Shown here: piece after piece, positions 13,678 through 27,301 of the stretch
Numbering within the stretch: the first letter of the stretch is position 1
How the letters are laid out: the number at the start of each line of letters is the position of its first letter
NCBI GenBank assembly: GCA_002943765.1
Contig: PQWQ01000004.1
Coordinates: 2,418,001-2,482,000 of the forward strand
Origin: Psoroptes ovis
Lineage: Eukaryota > Arthropoda > Arachnida > Sarcoptiformes > Psoroptidae
Reading direction: 5' to 3'
DNA length: 64,000 bases
Program-made: the position numbers and the translations under genes
Notes under the pieces: model-generated
The model's input: the letters and a program-made list of their open reading frames with translations, nothing else
The model's database searches: none
Told to the model about the DNA's origin: nothing

Positions 13678-15537
13678 GTTGAATCCATAAATGTTTTACA
13701 GATTTGAACATTTGAAAATATAAATTCATATGTTTTCAATCTGAATTCAAGATGTGTTCAATTTCCACTGCTTCAAAATAAAAATAGCAAAAAATTTCAA
13801 ATTATTTCGCCATTTGACAATCACCAAAAATCTTGAAAATCAATCATTATTCAAAATTTGAAAATATCATTATCAAATGATAGACTGGATGCGTATTTTA
13901 GTGTGATTGTGAGTGGATATAAGAAAAAAAATCGGTTGATTGATTGATTGAAATTTAATAGGAGTTTTTTTTCAAATAATCATTAAAAACACATTTGACA
14001 TTAAGGTTAAGGTGTTGATCGTTATTATAAGTGCTGATTTTATCGAAAATTTTTCTTTTTTAAGAGGAATTGAAAATCGAAAATTGAAAAATGAACAAAT
14101 ATGACAAGTCTATTCACAATTGATTAATTAATTCAAAATTCATTTCTTTCTCTTCAATGAGAATGATAAGTGATGATGTTTGTTTTACTGACATTTTTTC
14201 TTTTTTAGAAAATTAAAGAAATGAAATGAAACCAAATACTGATAGATGATAGGAAAATTGTGTCATCTTCCTCTTAATTCTTCTGCAAAGTTGTTTATTT
14301 TTCAAATAATATCACAATAATAATGACGATAATAATACAAAACCAACCGTGCCTTATGAGCATATGTGACAGTTTGCTTTAGGTTTTTGTTCGTTTTTTG
14401 TATTAATTCATTCATTTATTTCTTTACTTGCCTATTTATTTAATTTCTTTTAATTTTTTCTCGATTCTTTCATTGTCAAAATGATAATAATAATAATAAT
14501 AATAATTGTGTTTGTATTGGAAGCAAAATGTATCCGGCTTTGCAGAGAAATAAAATGAGAATGATTTTTTTTTTCATTTCGCTAAGAAAATAATAATAAT
14601 TGTGATAAAGTAAACGAAGAAGAAAATTAATTTCATCAAAAATAACCTAAGTGTAAGCCAACTTGGAGTAAAGACATATAACGATGAATTGCCATGCGAT
14701 GAAAACACTGAAATAAATGAATCTAATTTCTTCAGTATTTCTACTTTGCAAGCATCATATTGAACATATAATATCTGAGAGATGCAATAATATCTTTGTG
14801 ATATGTTGATGTGTCGTTCACAAATATACATCAGAAAATTCATTTATTTATTTGCGCTGAAAGACTCTATATTTTAGATAATTTTCTTACATCATTCAAT
14901 AGCATTATTATTCTGAGTATTTCGTTCATTCATTCATTCATTCGTTCGTTCATGTTTTCACATTTGTTAATTTCAAAGTTATTATCATCATCATCATCAT
15001 CATCGTCGTCGTTGTCATTATTATTATTGTCATCATCATCATCATTATCATTATCATTTTGACATTAAGAATGTCAACACCCGAATATACAAGACATTTT
15101 GTTTCATTTCTTCTCCTTCGTAATTTTTCTTTGAAAAATTATCTCATATATCATGAATATTGAGTGTGTGTGTGTGTGTGTCGGTTGAATGTAATATTTG
15201 CGCAAAATAATATCAGATTCAAAAACATATGAAACACATTAAAAACACCTTTTGGAATAAAAGATGACAATCAAATAAGAAATGAAAAAAATATGTCATC
15301 AAAAACATTATCAAAAACACCTATTCTTGATGATGATGATGATGATGATATTAATAATAATAATAATGTTGACGATGATGATGATGATAATATGAAATTG
15401 ATGATAATAATAACATAAATAATAATAACATAAATAATAATAAATGCATTAAAGTAGAATGAATAAATGTGGAAATATGGAAAATAAATTAAATAATTCA
15501 CATCTAAGATATGAATTTAAGAGGAATAAGAAGAAGA

Positions 15538-15571
15538 AATTGAATTGAATTCAATTGAATTCAATTCAATT
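15538..15571. repeat. 34-bp perfect palindrome
   Basis: The 34 bases are identical to their reverse complement, with no loop, centred on CAATTG between 15554 and 15555. The palindrome is made of overlapping GAATT/AATTC/CAATT units. Confidence 0.85.
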
Positions 15572-17907
15572 CAGCTTTGACAAAGACGACTAAAAGAAAT
15601 ATATTTGATAAAAAGCTTTATATCTAGATTTGAGATTTCAATACATTTATGTTTCGTGTATGAAATAAATAAATAAATATGATTTGAAATGATATACACA
15701 AAAACAGATAATAAATCATATGTGTGTGTTTGTGGTGTTGGTGTTGGTGGTGATAATGGTGGAAATGATTTAAAGAAGAATTTGTCATTAAAAACTTTCC
15801 ACATATTTCATTATTTATTATTTATTATTATTATTTTTTTTCATATCATATTATATCATTATCTTGAAATATTATTGTATGCTTCAACAAGAAATGATAT
15901 TTCTACAAAAGAAATTTATGCTTAAATGAATAAATATAAATTATCATTTATTTTGTTTTTTCAGTTTTTCATATTTCCAAAGAAAAATATAATTATCATC
16001 GATATTATTTATTAGTACTTACATTCATCATCATCATCATCATCATTATCGTTATCATTGTATGATCATATTTCACGTTTATTCAATTATAAATTTCTTC
16101 GAAATTTTTTGCTGGTCTCATTTTTCAATCAATGAATATATGAATATTGGTTGTGAAATGGCTCGAAATTTTTATTTTACCTGTAAATATGACAAATGAA
16201 AAAAAATGAGAGAAAAAAGAAGAAATATTTAATAAATTTGATTCGTACATTCATTTATTAAATAGACGATATGTGTATTATAATAATAACTATGATTATA
16301 ATCAATGGTTCATGTCGAATTTTTTCCAATGAAAATTGTTATGAGAAATTAAATAGATATATTTTCATATTGAAAAATATTTCACATTTTTCCACATTTA
16401 CTTTGCTTAAAGATCTGGGGTATTTAATGATAATCATTATTGTGAAGAAATGAAGAAGAGAAGAATAAAATTATTGATATTAATAATATTGTTTGGTTGA
16501 ATCAATGAATGAATGACTGAATGAACTCAAATAAAAATGATTATGATAAAATCAAAAATTGTTGTTTGAATTCAATTCAAATCCACCCACTGCTAAAATG
16601 TCTGATCAAAATCAGAATCAAAATAAAAAAAAATTGAATCAAATGAAACACAGATCTAAACAGAATAATGACAATATCCATGCATTTCCACAAATACGAT
16701 ATGGTGATCTCATAATATTTAATAGATTACGAATGAAGAATATGTAATATCATATTTCAATTGATTATTTATAAATGGTTATCAATTTTATCATTTTTGT
16801 TTTGCAAATCAACACAAAACAATTGAAATACATTTGTTTTAGGCCATCAATTAGGTCGTTGTTTGTTTATGGCTGTCAAAATTTCATATTTTTTCTCATT
16901 TTTTAAAATTTTTTCAACTGAAAAATAATTCAGAAAAATGCTCACACTAATAATGATCAACATAGACCACCTTTTGTTTTGTGCAGGGTATTTTATTCAT
17001 TATTAATCAAAATTTAAATTAGAATTGAAAATGTTGAAAATAATGGCACAATGATTATATATGTGATTATATGGGCAAGTTCGGTAATTTTGAAATGACA
17101 AAAAACATAAATGAATGAACAATATGTCAACTTTGATTTTCTCCTGGTTCATAACGAGCAACCAAAAAAAGAGTATTTTGACACATTTTACAATTATGAT
17201 TGTCATCATTTCATTCTGTTGTTGCTCTGGCAAATAATTTGTCAAATATTTTCAAAGTAAATGAAAAATAAATGCGATCAAATTGGAATTTTCATATCAT
17301 TTATAAATTTAAATGTTTGAAATGACTTATTAATGATTTGAAAGTTTGTTCATCAAAATCAATGCTTTCATCGTTTGTTTTTGATTTTTTAACGCAAGTA
17401 AAAGTCAAAATTCTGATAATTGTGCTTGAACAAAAGATCAAATGTTCATCTATTTTTGAATACGAAATTCTAATGAATCAATCAATCAATCAAATAATCA
17501 ATGAATATATTCAGCTGCACTTTAGCTGAATTACGAGTTTCAAAATTTTGGATTTTTTTCAACCAATTTCCTTGCTTTTATTCATCAATTTCATTGAATT
17601 TCGGTTTAAATTCAGGAACGAAAAGTTTTCAAAGTGAAAAAAACCAAAATATCGTCAATAACAAAGATGATTAGGAAGCAACAACAGCAACAATGACGAT
17701 TCATATTTGTTCTCATAAAAAAAAAAACAAATTTGAAAAAAAATTCGGAATAAAAACTTTTAAAATTTCAAAACATATTGATGAAATGAGAAATGAAAAA
17801 TCCAAAAAATTGAATCGAGTAAAATTTACGTAATCATATCCATTAAAATAGTTTTTTTAATAACGATAAACAAATGGAGAATGGAGAAAAAAAAACTTTT
17901 ATTATTA

Positions 17908-17987
17908 TTAGGCTGTCCGAAAAGTTCATTCCACTTAATCAGTGGAGTTATCGATGAAAATCGGCCAGAACTTTTCGGACAACCTTA
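17908..17987 (-). mobile_element. Mariner-like MITE, family A, copy 1
   Basis: An 80-bp element begins TTAGGCTGTCCGAAAAGTTC and ends with the near-inverted copy, terminating CAACCTTA. It is flanked on both sides by TA (17906-17907 and 17988-17989), the target duplication of Tc1/mariner transposons. Terminal inverted repeats are about 20 bp. Internal sequence matches copies 2 and 3 when reverse-complemented, so it lies in the opposite orientation. It has no coding capacity and would have been moved by a transposase supplied elsewhere; none was found in the window. The TTAGG start is typical of mariner ends (family knowledge). Confidence 0.85.
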
Positions 17988-19393
17988 TATCATTATTGGT
18001 GAAACAAACGAAAAAAAAATTTGAAAATAAAAATTTTTTAAAATCAAAAATAAATGTATAAAATCACGTTATGTATTACACCCATACACATGCAAACAAT
18101 ACATTCATATGTGTTGTAAGCTTATGGCAACGTAAATTTATTCCAAATTCAAAAAATGGTATTCATATATTTTCATAAACTAAATGAATAAATATGTTTT
18201 TTTATTATTTGAAAAATAAATAAAAAAATTTAAAAGTCAAATGTTCTTTTTGTTTTTTTTCTGGAATAAACAAACTGCAATAAAATTCAAACAAACATTT
18301 ATTCGGTGTTTCGATCTGAGAGTGCGAAAAAAAACCCGAGGGGGACCACCTAAAATGATCACCACCGAAATTTTGAAATGAACAAAATGCCAGTGCCAAA
18401 ATGAACGAAATCATAAATCGTTTGTGTTCAAAGAAAATGAAATCAGTCGCACATTTGGTACAAGTGTTTGCGTTTGGTATTTTCATTTGTTTTCTATGCA
18501 CATTTTTTGATTTTTTTTTTTTTTGACTAAAATCTACGATGAATCAAATGAAATCAAATAATAATAAAAATAAAAATGTGAATTTTTAAATGAGAAAAAT
18601 ACGAAACGAAAATAAAAAAACATGTATGTTTGGTACGATTGCATTTGAATGAATACATTTTTACATTATTTTTATATTTTATTATTTGGAAAATGGATTT
18701 TTTTTTTCAAACATTTTCTCAAATAATAATAATAATAATTTAACTTTTATAAATTGTTATATGAAACAGATGTTTCATTCTGAAAAAATATGAAATAAAA
18801 TAAGAAACCGAAATGGTTTTGGTTTTAAAGAAAATTTTCTTATTGGCGAGATTTTTTTCTCGATTTTTTCAAAGGTTAAATCCTTTGTATAATAATAATA
18901 ATAATAATGAAATGAAATTGTTCAAATGAATATTTTGTTTTAACTTTGTTTCCATGTTTTTTCAATAATTTCTTACAAAATTTCTTATCAGGAAAAAATT
19001 TCTTGTCAAATAATTGAAAGTAATTCAAACAATTCAGAAACACAAGACCAAATCGGAATGATTCGGTAAATTCGGCGAATTGAATTTCATTTTTCCAACA
19101 TTCATCGATTCAATTATTCAACAACATTCATGTAGAAATAGGAAAAAATTCATTGTGTCAACGTTTAATATAAAAAAATACATAGAAACATGTCAAACAA
19201 TTTGTATTTTAATTTTGAATTTTGATTTTTTGTTTGATTTTGATCAAAGATTTTCCTCGGATAAGAATGTAAAAAAAAGACGAATTTCAATTTTATTAAT
19301 GTTTTTTTTTGTCCAAATAAATTTTTTTTGCCAATCATCAAATAAGCTTTGGCTTTCAGTAGTGCAGGAGCTATGATTGTACAGCCAGAAATA

Positions 19394-19474
19394 TTAGGTT
19401 GTCCGGAAAGTTCTGGCCGATTTTCATAAACAACTATCATTGATTAAGCAAAATGAACTTTTCGGACAATCTTA
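19394..19474 (+). mobile_element. Mariner-like MITE, family A, copy 2
   Basis: An 81-bp element runs from TTAGGTTGTCCGGAAAG to GACAATCTTA, flanked by TA at 19392-19393 and 19475-19476. The interior shares the TTCTGGCCGATTTTCAT and TGATTAAG blocks with the other two copies. The terminal repeats carry several mismatches, suggesting some age. Non-autonomous; no transposase. Confidence 0.85.
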
Positions 19475-22302
19475 TATTTTCAAAAGTTGTCATTCAAACA
19501 GCAACAAAAAAAAATCAAGATGTTATCTTGATTATTTCTTATTTGATTCATTTCATTCATTCAAATTTTTTTCATTGAAAAAAATTTGTATTATTTGTAT
19601 GCATTTGACAAATCATTTTTGATTTGAAAATTACAAATGTGTAGGAATATTGGCGATTGACAATGAACAACATTGAATTCAATTTTTGATTTCATTTTAT
19701 TTTATTTTTTGAAAAATATAATAAAAATTTGATAAAATAAATTCATTTCAAATCAAAAGTTCAAACATTCAATCAAACTTTATTTCAAATTTTTCTTCTC
19801 AATCCAATCTGAATTTGCATTATCTTATTAAATTTTTTGTCCACCTACAAACAATCGATTGATGCGTTGGGTGAACTGCGATTGAATGTATGAATGAATG
19901 TATGAATGTGTGCGCGATTATCACTGAACCAAAGATTATGATAATGCTTGATGATTGATAAGAAGTGAGTGAGTGATTGAAAGTCGAAAGATAAATCTTA
20001 CAAAATTTTTTTCGTTGTGTTTTTTTTGTGTTCACCAAAGCAATAATTTACACACACAGAAAATGAAACTGGAATTGTGAAATTTGTATGTAAATCAATT
20101 GCTGGTGTTTTGGCATGGAAAAAATTGAAAATTTTTCATACAAATCTTTCGCATCATGTGAAATTCAATTCAAAATTTACTTGAGCGAAATTTGTAATTT
20201 AAATTATCGAATATAAATTTCTCCTACTTCCAATTTTCAGAGATATTTTAATCTAATTCCTGATCGTCAATGTTGTTGTAGTTTTTGATTGATTGATTGA
20301 TTAATTTGTTGTTTGTTTGTTTCGATATTTTCATGTTTCGATTATCTTTAAAAACAAGCGCAATAGAATCGAGAAACAAAAACATCGAGCAAAACATCAT
20401 AGAAATACATGATTACATTTCATTATTATTATTATTATTTTCAAAAACATGTTAACACAAATTTAATTTACCAAAAAAAAATAAGGACAGAATATGTGGA
20501 CGAAAATAAATAAATAAATAAAATGTCAGCTTGAGATGACATAATGTTTATTCATTTATATTTATTTTTACATTTTTTTTGGCTGCTTTTTCACTTCACC
20601 AATTCATTTTAAATTTACTTTGAAATTAAAGCCTCGAAAAACAGCATCAAACATGTCCAGTTTGTTTGAATATTATTATTTCAACATATTTAGCTCTCTC
20701 TCTAAATTCAACACCAACATGACAAAATTTTCAACATTTTCATTCAACACATCAAATTATTATTTCGAAAAAATAAATGTTATCATCATTGTGAATCATC
20801 AAAATGTAAATATACATAAAGAAAAATATGTTTACATAGAATATGAAACCTTATATACCTTGGTGATACACTCAAATTTTATACATTTATTGTACAAATT
20901 TTTCTGTTTTCAAAAAGAATTTCGGTTCTCTGGAATTCATTTTGATTTGCGCATCGAAAAAGAATGAAAAATTTGCATTTCAATGTTTCTACATGGATTT
21001 CTTTAAATATTTGATGAATCACTTGAAATCAAATCATTAATAGAATTATGATTTCAGCTATCAATCACATTACCAATCAGCCAATTAATTACTCGAATAA
21101 TGATTGAATTATAAATAATACAAAAATATCAATTATTTTACGTTTCTCTTTTTCTATTCAAATCTTGCCTGTTTGATATGTCAAACAAGTAATTAAGATA
21201 TGAAATTTCAAAAAGAAAAAAAAATCAAATCAATGATTGTTAAATTAATGTCATTTAATGATCATCATTATCACTATCATAATTGTCAAAAATTAATATA
21301 ATTAATTATCTAAAGAGAAAAAAATATTTCATGTCAAGATTTCAATTTCATTTGAAAAATAAAATTATTTTGTTTTGTATTTGTCAATTACAATTTCTAT
21401 CATTGCATCATTATTACTATCATTGTTTTGAGATGAAAATACAATACAATCAACAATAATGTTGTATACTTGTTTGATAGATGGAATAAAAGCAAGCATC
21501 TAATTTCAAAAATAAAATAAATTCAAATATTAAATTTAACAAAAAGAAAAAATGCTAATCAAGCAAATATGTGCAGACATATATAAAAATACAAACAAAT
21601 ATTTCTATGTGTTTATATATATGCAGCATATCATGTTATACGGAATATATTATTTCAATGAGAAGAACTAACAATAAAATAAAACATTTATTAAATCATA
21701 TGAGCATCAGCAACAGCAAAAAAAAAAACGGATGTTACATATCAAATGAACCACTTTTGTTATTATTATTATTTTTGATTTCGTCAAAAAAAAAGAGGAT
21801 AAAATACGGAATTTTTCGTAAACATTCATACATTCGAACATATCAAATTCAATGTTCTCAATCATCAAACAACCTAATATTTTATTTTGGTTCTGGTTAA
21901 TTTCTCATTTTGAATTTAAGGTTTTTTTCCAGTGTAAAATACGACAGGAATAGTAAACAAAATATTTTCGTATTTACTTTTGTTTGATTTAGCTAATATT
22001 CTTTTGGTCATAAATTTTTTTTTTCAAATAAAATAAAGCATAAAGAATTATGGATGTGAAAACAAATATGTTAATTCGAATGAATGGTGAATTGATTATT
22101 GCCAATTTATTATTACGATTACGTTCACTTATCATTGTCATTAATGATTAAGTGGCTTTATAAGAAGAATGTACAGTGGAAATACTAAAAATATCTGATT
22201 ACAAGTTAAACATTTAAGAAATATTATATTACAAAGAATGAAGAAAGAAATGGAGGAAAAAAAAACATCAATTAGTTTAATTGAGAAAATGGATTTTTTC
22301 AC

Positions 22303-22396
22303 TTGTTTGTTTGTTCAATTGGTCGATCGGTCGATTTGTATTTGTTTGTTTGTTCGTTTGTTTGTTTACTTATTCATTTATTTATTTATTTGTTTG
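22303..22396. repeat. (TTTG)n/(TTTA)n tetranucleotide region
   Basis: Imperfect TTTG units change to TTTA units, interrupted by a GGTCGATCGGTCGAT core at about 22321-22335. Confidence 0.75.
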
Positions 22397-24060
22397 ACAA
22401 TTCAATATTTCTCATATTTATTTTCATTCATTTTTACCATTCTCTAATATCTTCAATGATTCATTCACTCGATTCATTTCATTAGTTCGAGGCATTCGTT
22501 TAGAATGAAAATAATGAGAAAAAAAAGACATGTTTTTTCAATTATTGAATTTGAAATTGTTGTTGAATCTGATTGATTTTTTTCAATTTTTCCATTATTT
22601 TCTAAAATCAATTTTGAATTTTAATTCATTTGTTTTTAATTTTTTTAAATTTGAATTTTTTCAAATTTAGAAAATTAAAAATCATTTTCTACGAGAAAAT
22701 ATAATCAATTCATGACCTAAATATATTCAGATATATTTTATATGCGTAGAAATTCTGAAATTTTTTCAATTAAATTATAATTTTGCTTTTTGTTCAATTA
22801 TTTTCATTGGAAGGATGATTTCCATGGAAAACATATGGCCTGTTTCATTTTCAAATTCTCAAAGAATCTATTATGTTCTCATTCATATCATTTGTTTATT
22901 ATTAGTAAATTGTTTATTTCTAAAATAATGAAAAAAAATCCTCAATTTTCAAACTTGAAATTTTCCCAAAATATTCCAAAATGTTCATTATTCAAAAGTG
23001 AAATTTAAAAAAAAATATAAATCCAATAATTATTTAAACAAATGACAGTGAATATTTTATTCGAACGAAAAAAAAATTGGAAATAAAAAGCATGTATTCA
23101 TCTGTTAAGTATCATCATAAGAGAACAACAATAACAATAATAATAATGATATTATTAACAAACAAACAAACAAATGATTATCATTTGAAATATAGAAAAA
23201 ATATATCTGGTTGTTTAATTTCAATTTTAATTTGAATTTTTTTTCATTCAGAGAATAAAAAATTAAACAAACAAATATTTAGTCCATATGTTTTTTAAAT
23301 TAATTTTAAATTTTAAATGAGTTTTGTTTGTTTGGTTTGTTTGTTTCAAATCAAAAAAGAATCAATCAAAGAAATTGATTGATTGATCGGTTGTTTGATC
23401 AAATTTTTTATTTCCAAAAAATTTGATTTGAATAAAGTACACGTTAAGACTTGAGAATATCATTGAATTATTGAAATAATCCAGAATTAATTTTCCAAAG
23501 CTTTGAAATCGAAATTGAAAAATTCTCATCTTCAAATCTTTGACAAGAGCTTAACGATTTAAATAATTATTATTTACAAGAAATTATTTCATTCTCTCTC
23601 TTAGTATTCAAGTTCTTCATTAATTTTCTTAAACAACTTGACCTTTGATAGACGAGAAAAAATTCATTCTTGACCTCTGTTCATTGGCAAATAATGATTT
23701 TCTTTCCTATTCATTCATTTGTCTTAAGTGAAAATTGAATGATTTAATGAATGATAATTTGATCTGTTAAATGTTTAAGTTCCATCGAGAAAATGATTTA
23801 AAATTGAAAATGAAATTTCAGTTTAAATTTTGTTTAAAATTCAGTCAATTTTCAATTTTTTAAATTTCCACAATTTTTCAAATTTTGAAATTTTCTGAAA
23901 TTTTTCAAAATTTTCACTCCCATTTCCATTTCCATTTTTTACATAACGAGGATTCATTTATTCATCAAATGAAATCGATTTTTTCCCCGAAAAAATAAAT
24001 TCACTCACAAAAAATGTCAAACATGCGTGACAAATGGTCATTCAAAAATGCTTTCGTGTA

Positions 24061-24080
24061 GCTGCTGCTGCTGCTGCTGC
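24061..24080. repeat. (GCT)n microsatellite
   Basis: Six to seven GCT units followed by a (GTT)n tract. No gene model supports coding. Confidence 0.8.
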
Positions 24081-25779
24081 GGTTGTTGTTGTTGTTTGAT
24101 TAACGTTGTTTAATTCAACTACGAATTCAACGACGACGACGACCCTGCACACAAATCCAAGCAATATTTACGAACCCTGAAATACGTTTCGAAATATTAA
24201 CAAACAATCAAAATGAAATTTTGAAAAAACAAGACCAAAAAATAAATAAATAATTCTGGTTTCAATGATAATATTTCTATTCGAGATGTTGTTGTCATTG
24301 TTGGTGGCTGTTGGACTTGTTTGAAAATATGAATGAAAATGAAATTTCAATTGCTTCGAGACTGCTTCGCTCTTGGTTATTTATTTATTTTCATATTTTT
24401 GATTTGTTTGGTTTGAAAAAAAAAAATATCATTTTGTTGTTCAAACTATCTTCCAAGCAAGCAAATAAACAAACAAACCTATGAATTGAATAATATGTGA
24501 ACCATTCTAAATAGAAGAAAGCTATTGATCGTTGAATTCATATATATCTGGCTGTGAATGATAGAATACTAAGAAGAAAAAGAAAATGAAAAAATTTTGG
24601 CCACAATTTTTCATTATTATTTGGATCATACCAAGTGTGATTGTCGACCAGAAATACGACAAAAAAATGAAATGAAATTCGTAATAAACAGAATAAATTC
24701 ATTTCAAATGAAAATTGGAAATAAAAATGGAAATAAACAAGAATTTTTTTGCAGATAAACTTATTGCGGAGAGGAAAAATAAATGAAAAAATGGAGAATA
24801 CCAAGAATACTGAGAGTATACACAGAGCATTCCAGCAACGACAACAACAACAACGACAACAACAGCAACATCACAGAATTGATAATACTCATTGAACATA
24901 AATGTTCAAAGTTTATGCGAACACACGCATATTTTTGAAGCACATGAAGCCTTTATTTTTGTAGCTGTTTCGTATTGCTCTCGATCATTTATCAATATGT
25001 CCTCGAGGTCTTTTCCTCTCGACATTTGGTTTTTGGAACATATTTACCAATATATGATATATGAATTCATTTTTATACAAATAAAAATATCAGTTACTTT
25101 ATATGAATCAAGATCTAATTCATTCAATCGTTTTTTTGACCAAAAAATTTCAAATTATTTACCATTTTTTTTTCGTATGACCAAGAATAAATAAATAAAT
25201 AATGAAAAGTTGAGATTACTCAAATGAGATCACGACAAAAATCAAGTATTTGAACGTAATATTTTTATTTTTGATTTTATTAAATTCTTGCTTCAAAAAC
25301 ATTCAATATATGTGTGTGTGTGCGCGCTGTACATGATTATATTAATTCAAGACTCTGAAATGGTTAATGTTTGATATATTTTTTTTTTCGAAGCTGAAAA
25401 ATTTTCAATGAAAAATATTCTTGTAAATGAATTTCACTCATTTCATTTTCAATATTATTATTATTATTATTATTATAATTGAAATCAAAATCAATGACAC
25501 ATAAACAACATGGCGATAATAATAATAAATCAACGAATGAATGATTCGAATAAATTCTTAGCCCTATGTTTTCAACACTAATAAAACAGAATAATGATTC
25601 AATGTGTTTGTATCCGAATTTTTTTTCACGATTATTTCAATTTACAATATTGCAATAATGACGACGAAAAATTTCATTGTTTACCCATATTAGTGTTATT
25701 GATATTAGTTTTTTTTACGTGAAAAGTCAAAAATAAAATAAAATGAATAAAAGAATGAATGAAACAAATTTGTTTGAGC

Positions 25780-25799
25780 AAAAAAAAAAAAAAAAAAAA
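25780..25799. repeat. poly(A) run, 20 bases
   Basis: Twenty uninterrupted A. No target duplication or coding retroelement body was recognised upstream, so it is not called a retroposon tail. Confidence 0.85.
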
Positions 25800-26982
25800 C
25801 ATGGAATGGAATAAAATCAAATAAATAATTTAAATGATGGAAAAAATTCATTTCGAATGACTCATTTAAAATTCTCCAAAATTCATATTGTTCTTATTAT
25901 TCAATTTGCTTTCGGTATTGGAATGCATGGAAAAATGGAAATCAAATTGGAAAAAAATAGAAATAATGAATGACAGAATAATAATACTGGAGAATAAAGC
26001 TAAATAAATGTTAATATCGGTATGATGATAGTAATGGCAATATTCGTTTATGTTTGCATTTATAGAATTGACCATTATTATCATGAGCATCGTTTCAATC
26101 TTTCAATTTTTCTCCTTTTTAAAATATTACAAAATGATAAATCAAATTCGTGTAAATAAATGTTAACATGTAAATATTATAATATGGTGTTATTAGGATC
26201 AGAGCAATCATTGAACAGAATTGAATTGATTTTTGATTTTGAATTGAATTTTTTTTTTGTTTGCAAACAAAATTCCATTATTCTCTCTTTGAATATGTAA
26301 GGATGTTTGCATCATTTTTGGATTCAGTGTTTTGTATTTTGTTCTGAGCATTTGATGCCGTGTTTTTTCCAGTTTTTTAAAATAAATTCATTCACGCTGA
26401 TTAATACATTATCAACAGCAGTGCAAATACTTAAGATGCTTAAAAAAGATGCTTAAAAAAGAAAAATGATCATAATAATGAGAATAATAGTCAACTGTCA
26501 ATTGATATCTATTATTATTATTGTTATTATTAAATGTGAAAAGGAAATGACCATAATATATGAAACGTTTGTACACATATACAAACACAGACATACAAGC
26601 ACAAAACATATCGAATTGAATTGACCTTTGAATCGATTTTGGATTCTATTCAATTCAATTCAATTTAATTTATTATTATTTTTTTCGAACAAAGAAAAAA
26701 AATCCTTTGAATACTGAAAATAGCTTCATGTACACATACAAACATTGATGTACGAATATAAATGTGAAAATGAAATGAAAAATGATAATGATAATGATAT
26801 TGATGATGATAGAAAACATATTAACCGAAAGGATATAAAGTAAAAAAAAAACAAATGTTAAATGACAATGAAAATTTCATTTTCCATTATTATTATCATT
26901 ATTATTAGTTCATTCATCCTTTGTATTTCGTATGTCTTTGTCTGTGTAAATCGAAAATGATAATAAATCAATTTACAAACAG

Positions 26983-27002
26983 ACACACACACACACACAC
27001 AC
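26983..27002. repeat. (AC)10 microsatellite
   Basis: Ten AC units. Confidence 0.85.
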
Positions 27003-27216
27003 AGAAACAGAAACGACACACAAGAATCAAAGAATAAATTGAAAAATTAAAGTAAAACGAAAATGAACCAAAAAAAAAGAAAACCATTACAAAGATATCG
27101 CATTTGACCGTTATTTATTATCATTATTATTATTATTATTCCTATTATCAACATTCATAACAGTTTGTTATTTTTATTTTGAATTGTTTTTGGTTGCTTC
27201 TTATTATTTTGGTATT

Positions 27217-27269
27217 ATTACTACACTTTACTCGATGATGATAGAGTTTAGTATTATAGTGTAGTAATC

Positions 27270-27301
<32 letters not shown>
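27217..27301. repeat. Hairpin followed by 29-base poly(T)
   Basis: Perfect 11-bp arms ATTACTACACT (27217-27227) and AGTGTAGTAAT (27258-27268), with a second interrupted stem between them, are followed four bases later by 29 consecutive T (27273-27301). A hairpin plus T run would resemble an RNA polymerase III or intrinsic terminator, but no RNA gene was recognised upstream. Confidence 0.6.

Larger units (their letters stand above)
1..17907. other. AT-rich non-coding stretch, no supportable gene
   Basis: I see no gene here. The DNA is AT-rich, with scattered homopolymers, (AAT)n, (ATC)n and (TTTTA)n tracts and short palindromes; the clearest are listed separately. Open frames are all near or below 100 codons and mostly encode low-complexity runs of Ile, Phe, His or Lys expected from such repeats. 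Two patches of raised G+C (about 1930-2160 and 10850-11040) are treated as findings because they might be exons. No tRNA-like cloverleaf was recognised. Confidence 0.7.

Noticed and set aside
16838..16880. TTAGGCCATCAATTAGGTCG, possible transposon end
   Set aside because: No complementary arm was found nearby, and the match to either MITE family is too short.
25780..25799. Poly(A) run as a retroposon tail
   Set aside because: No target duplication, RNA-derived body or reverse transcriptase remnant was recognised upstream.
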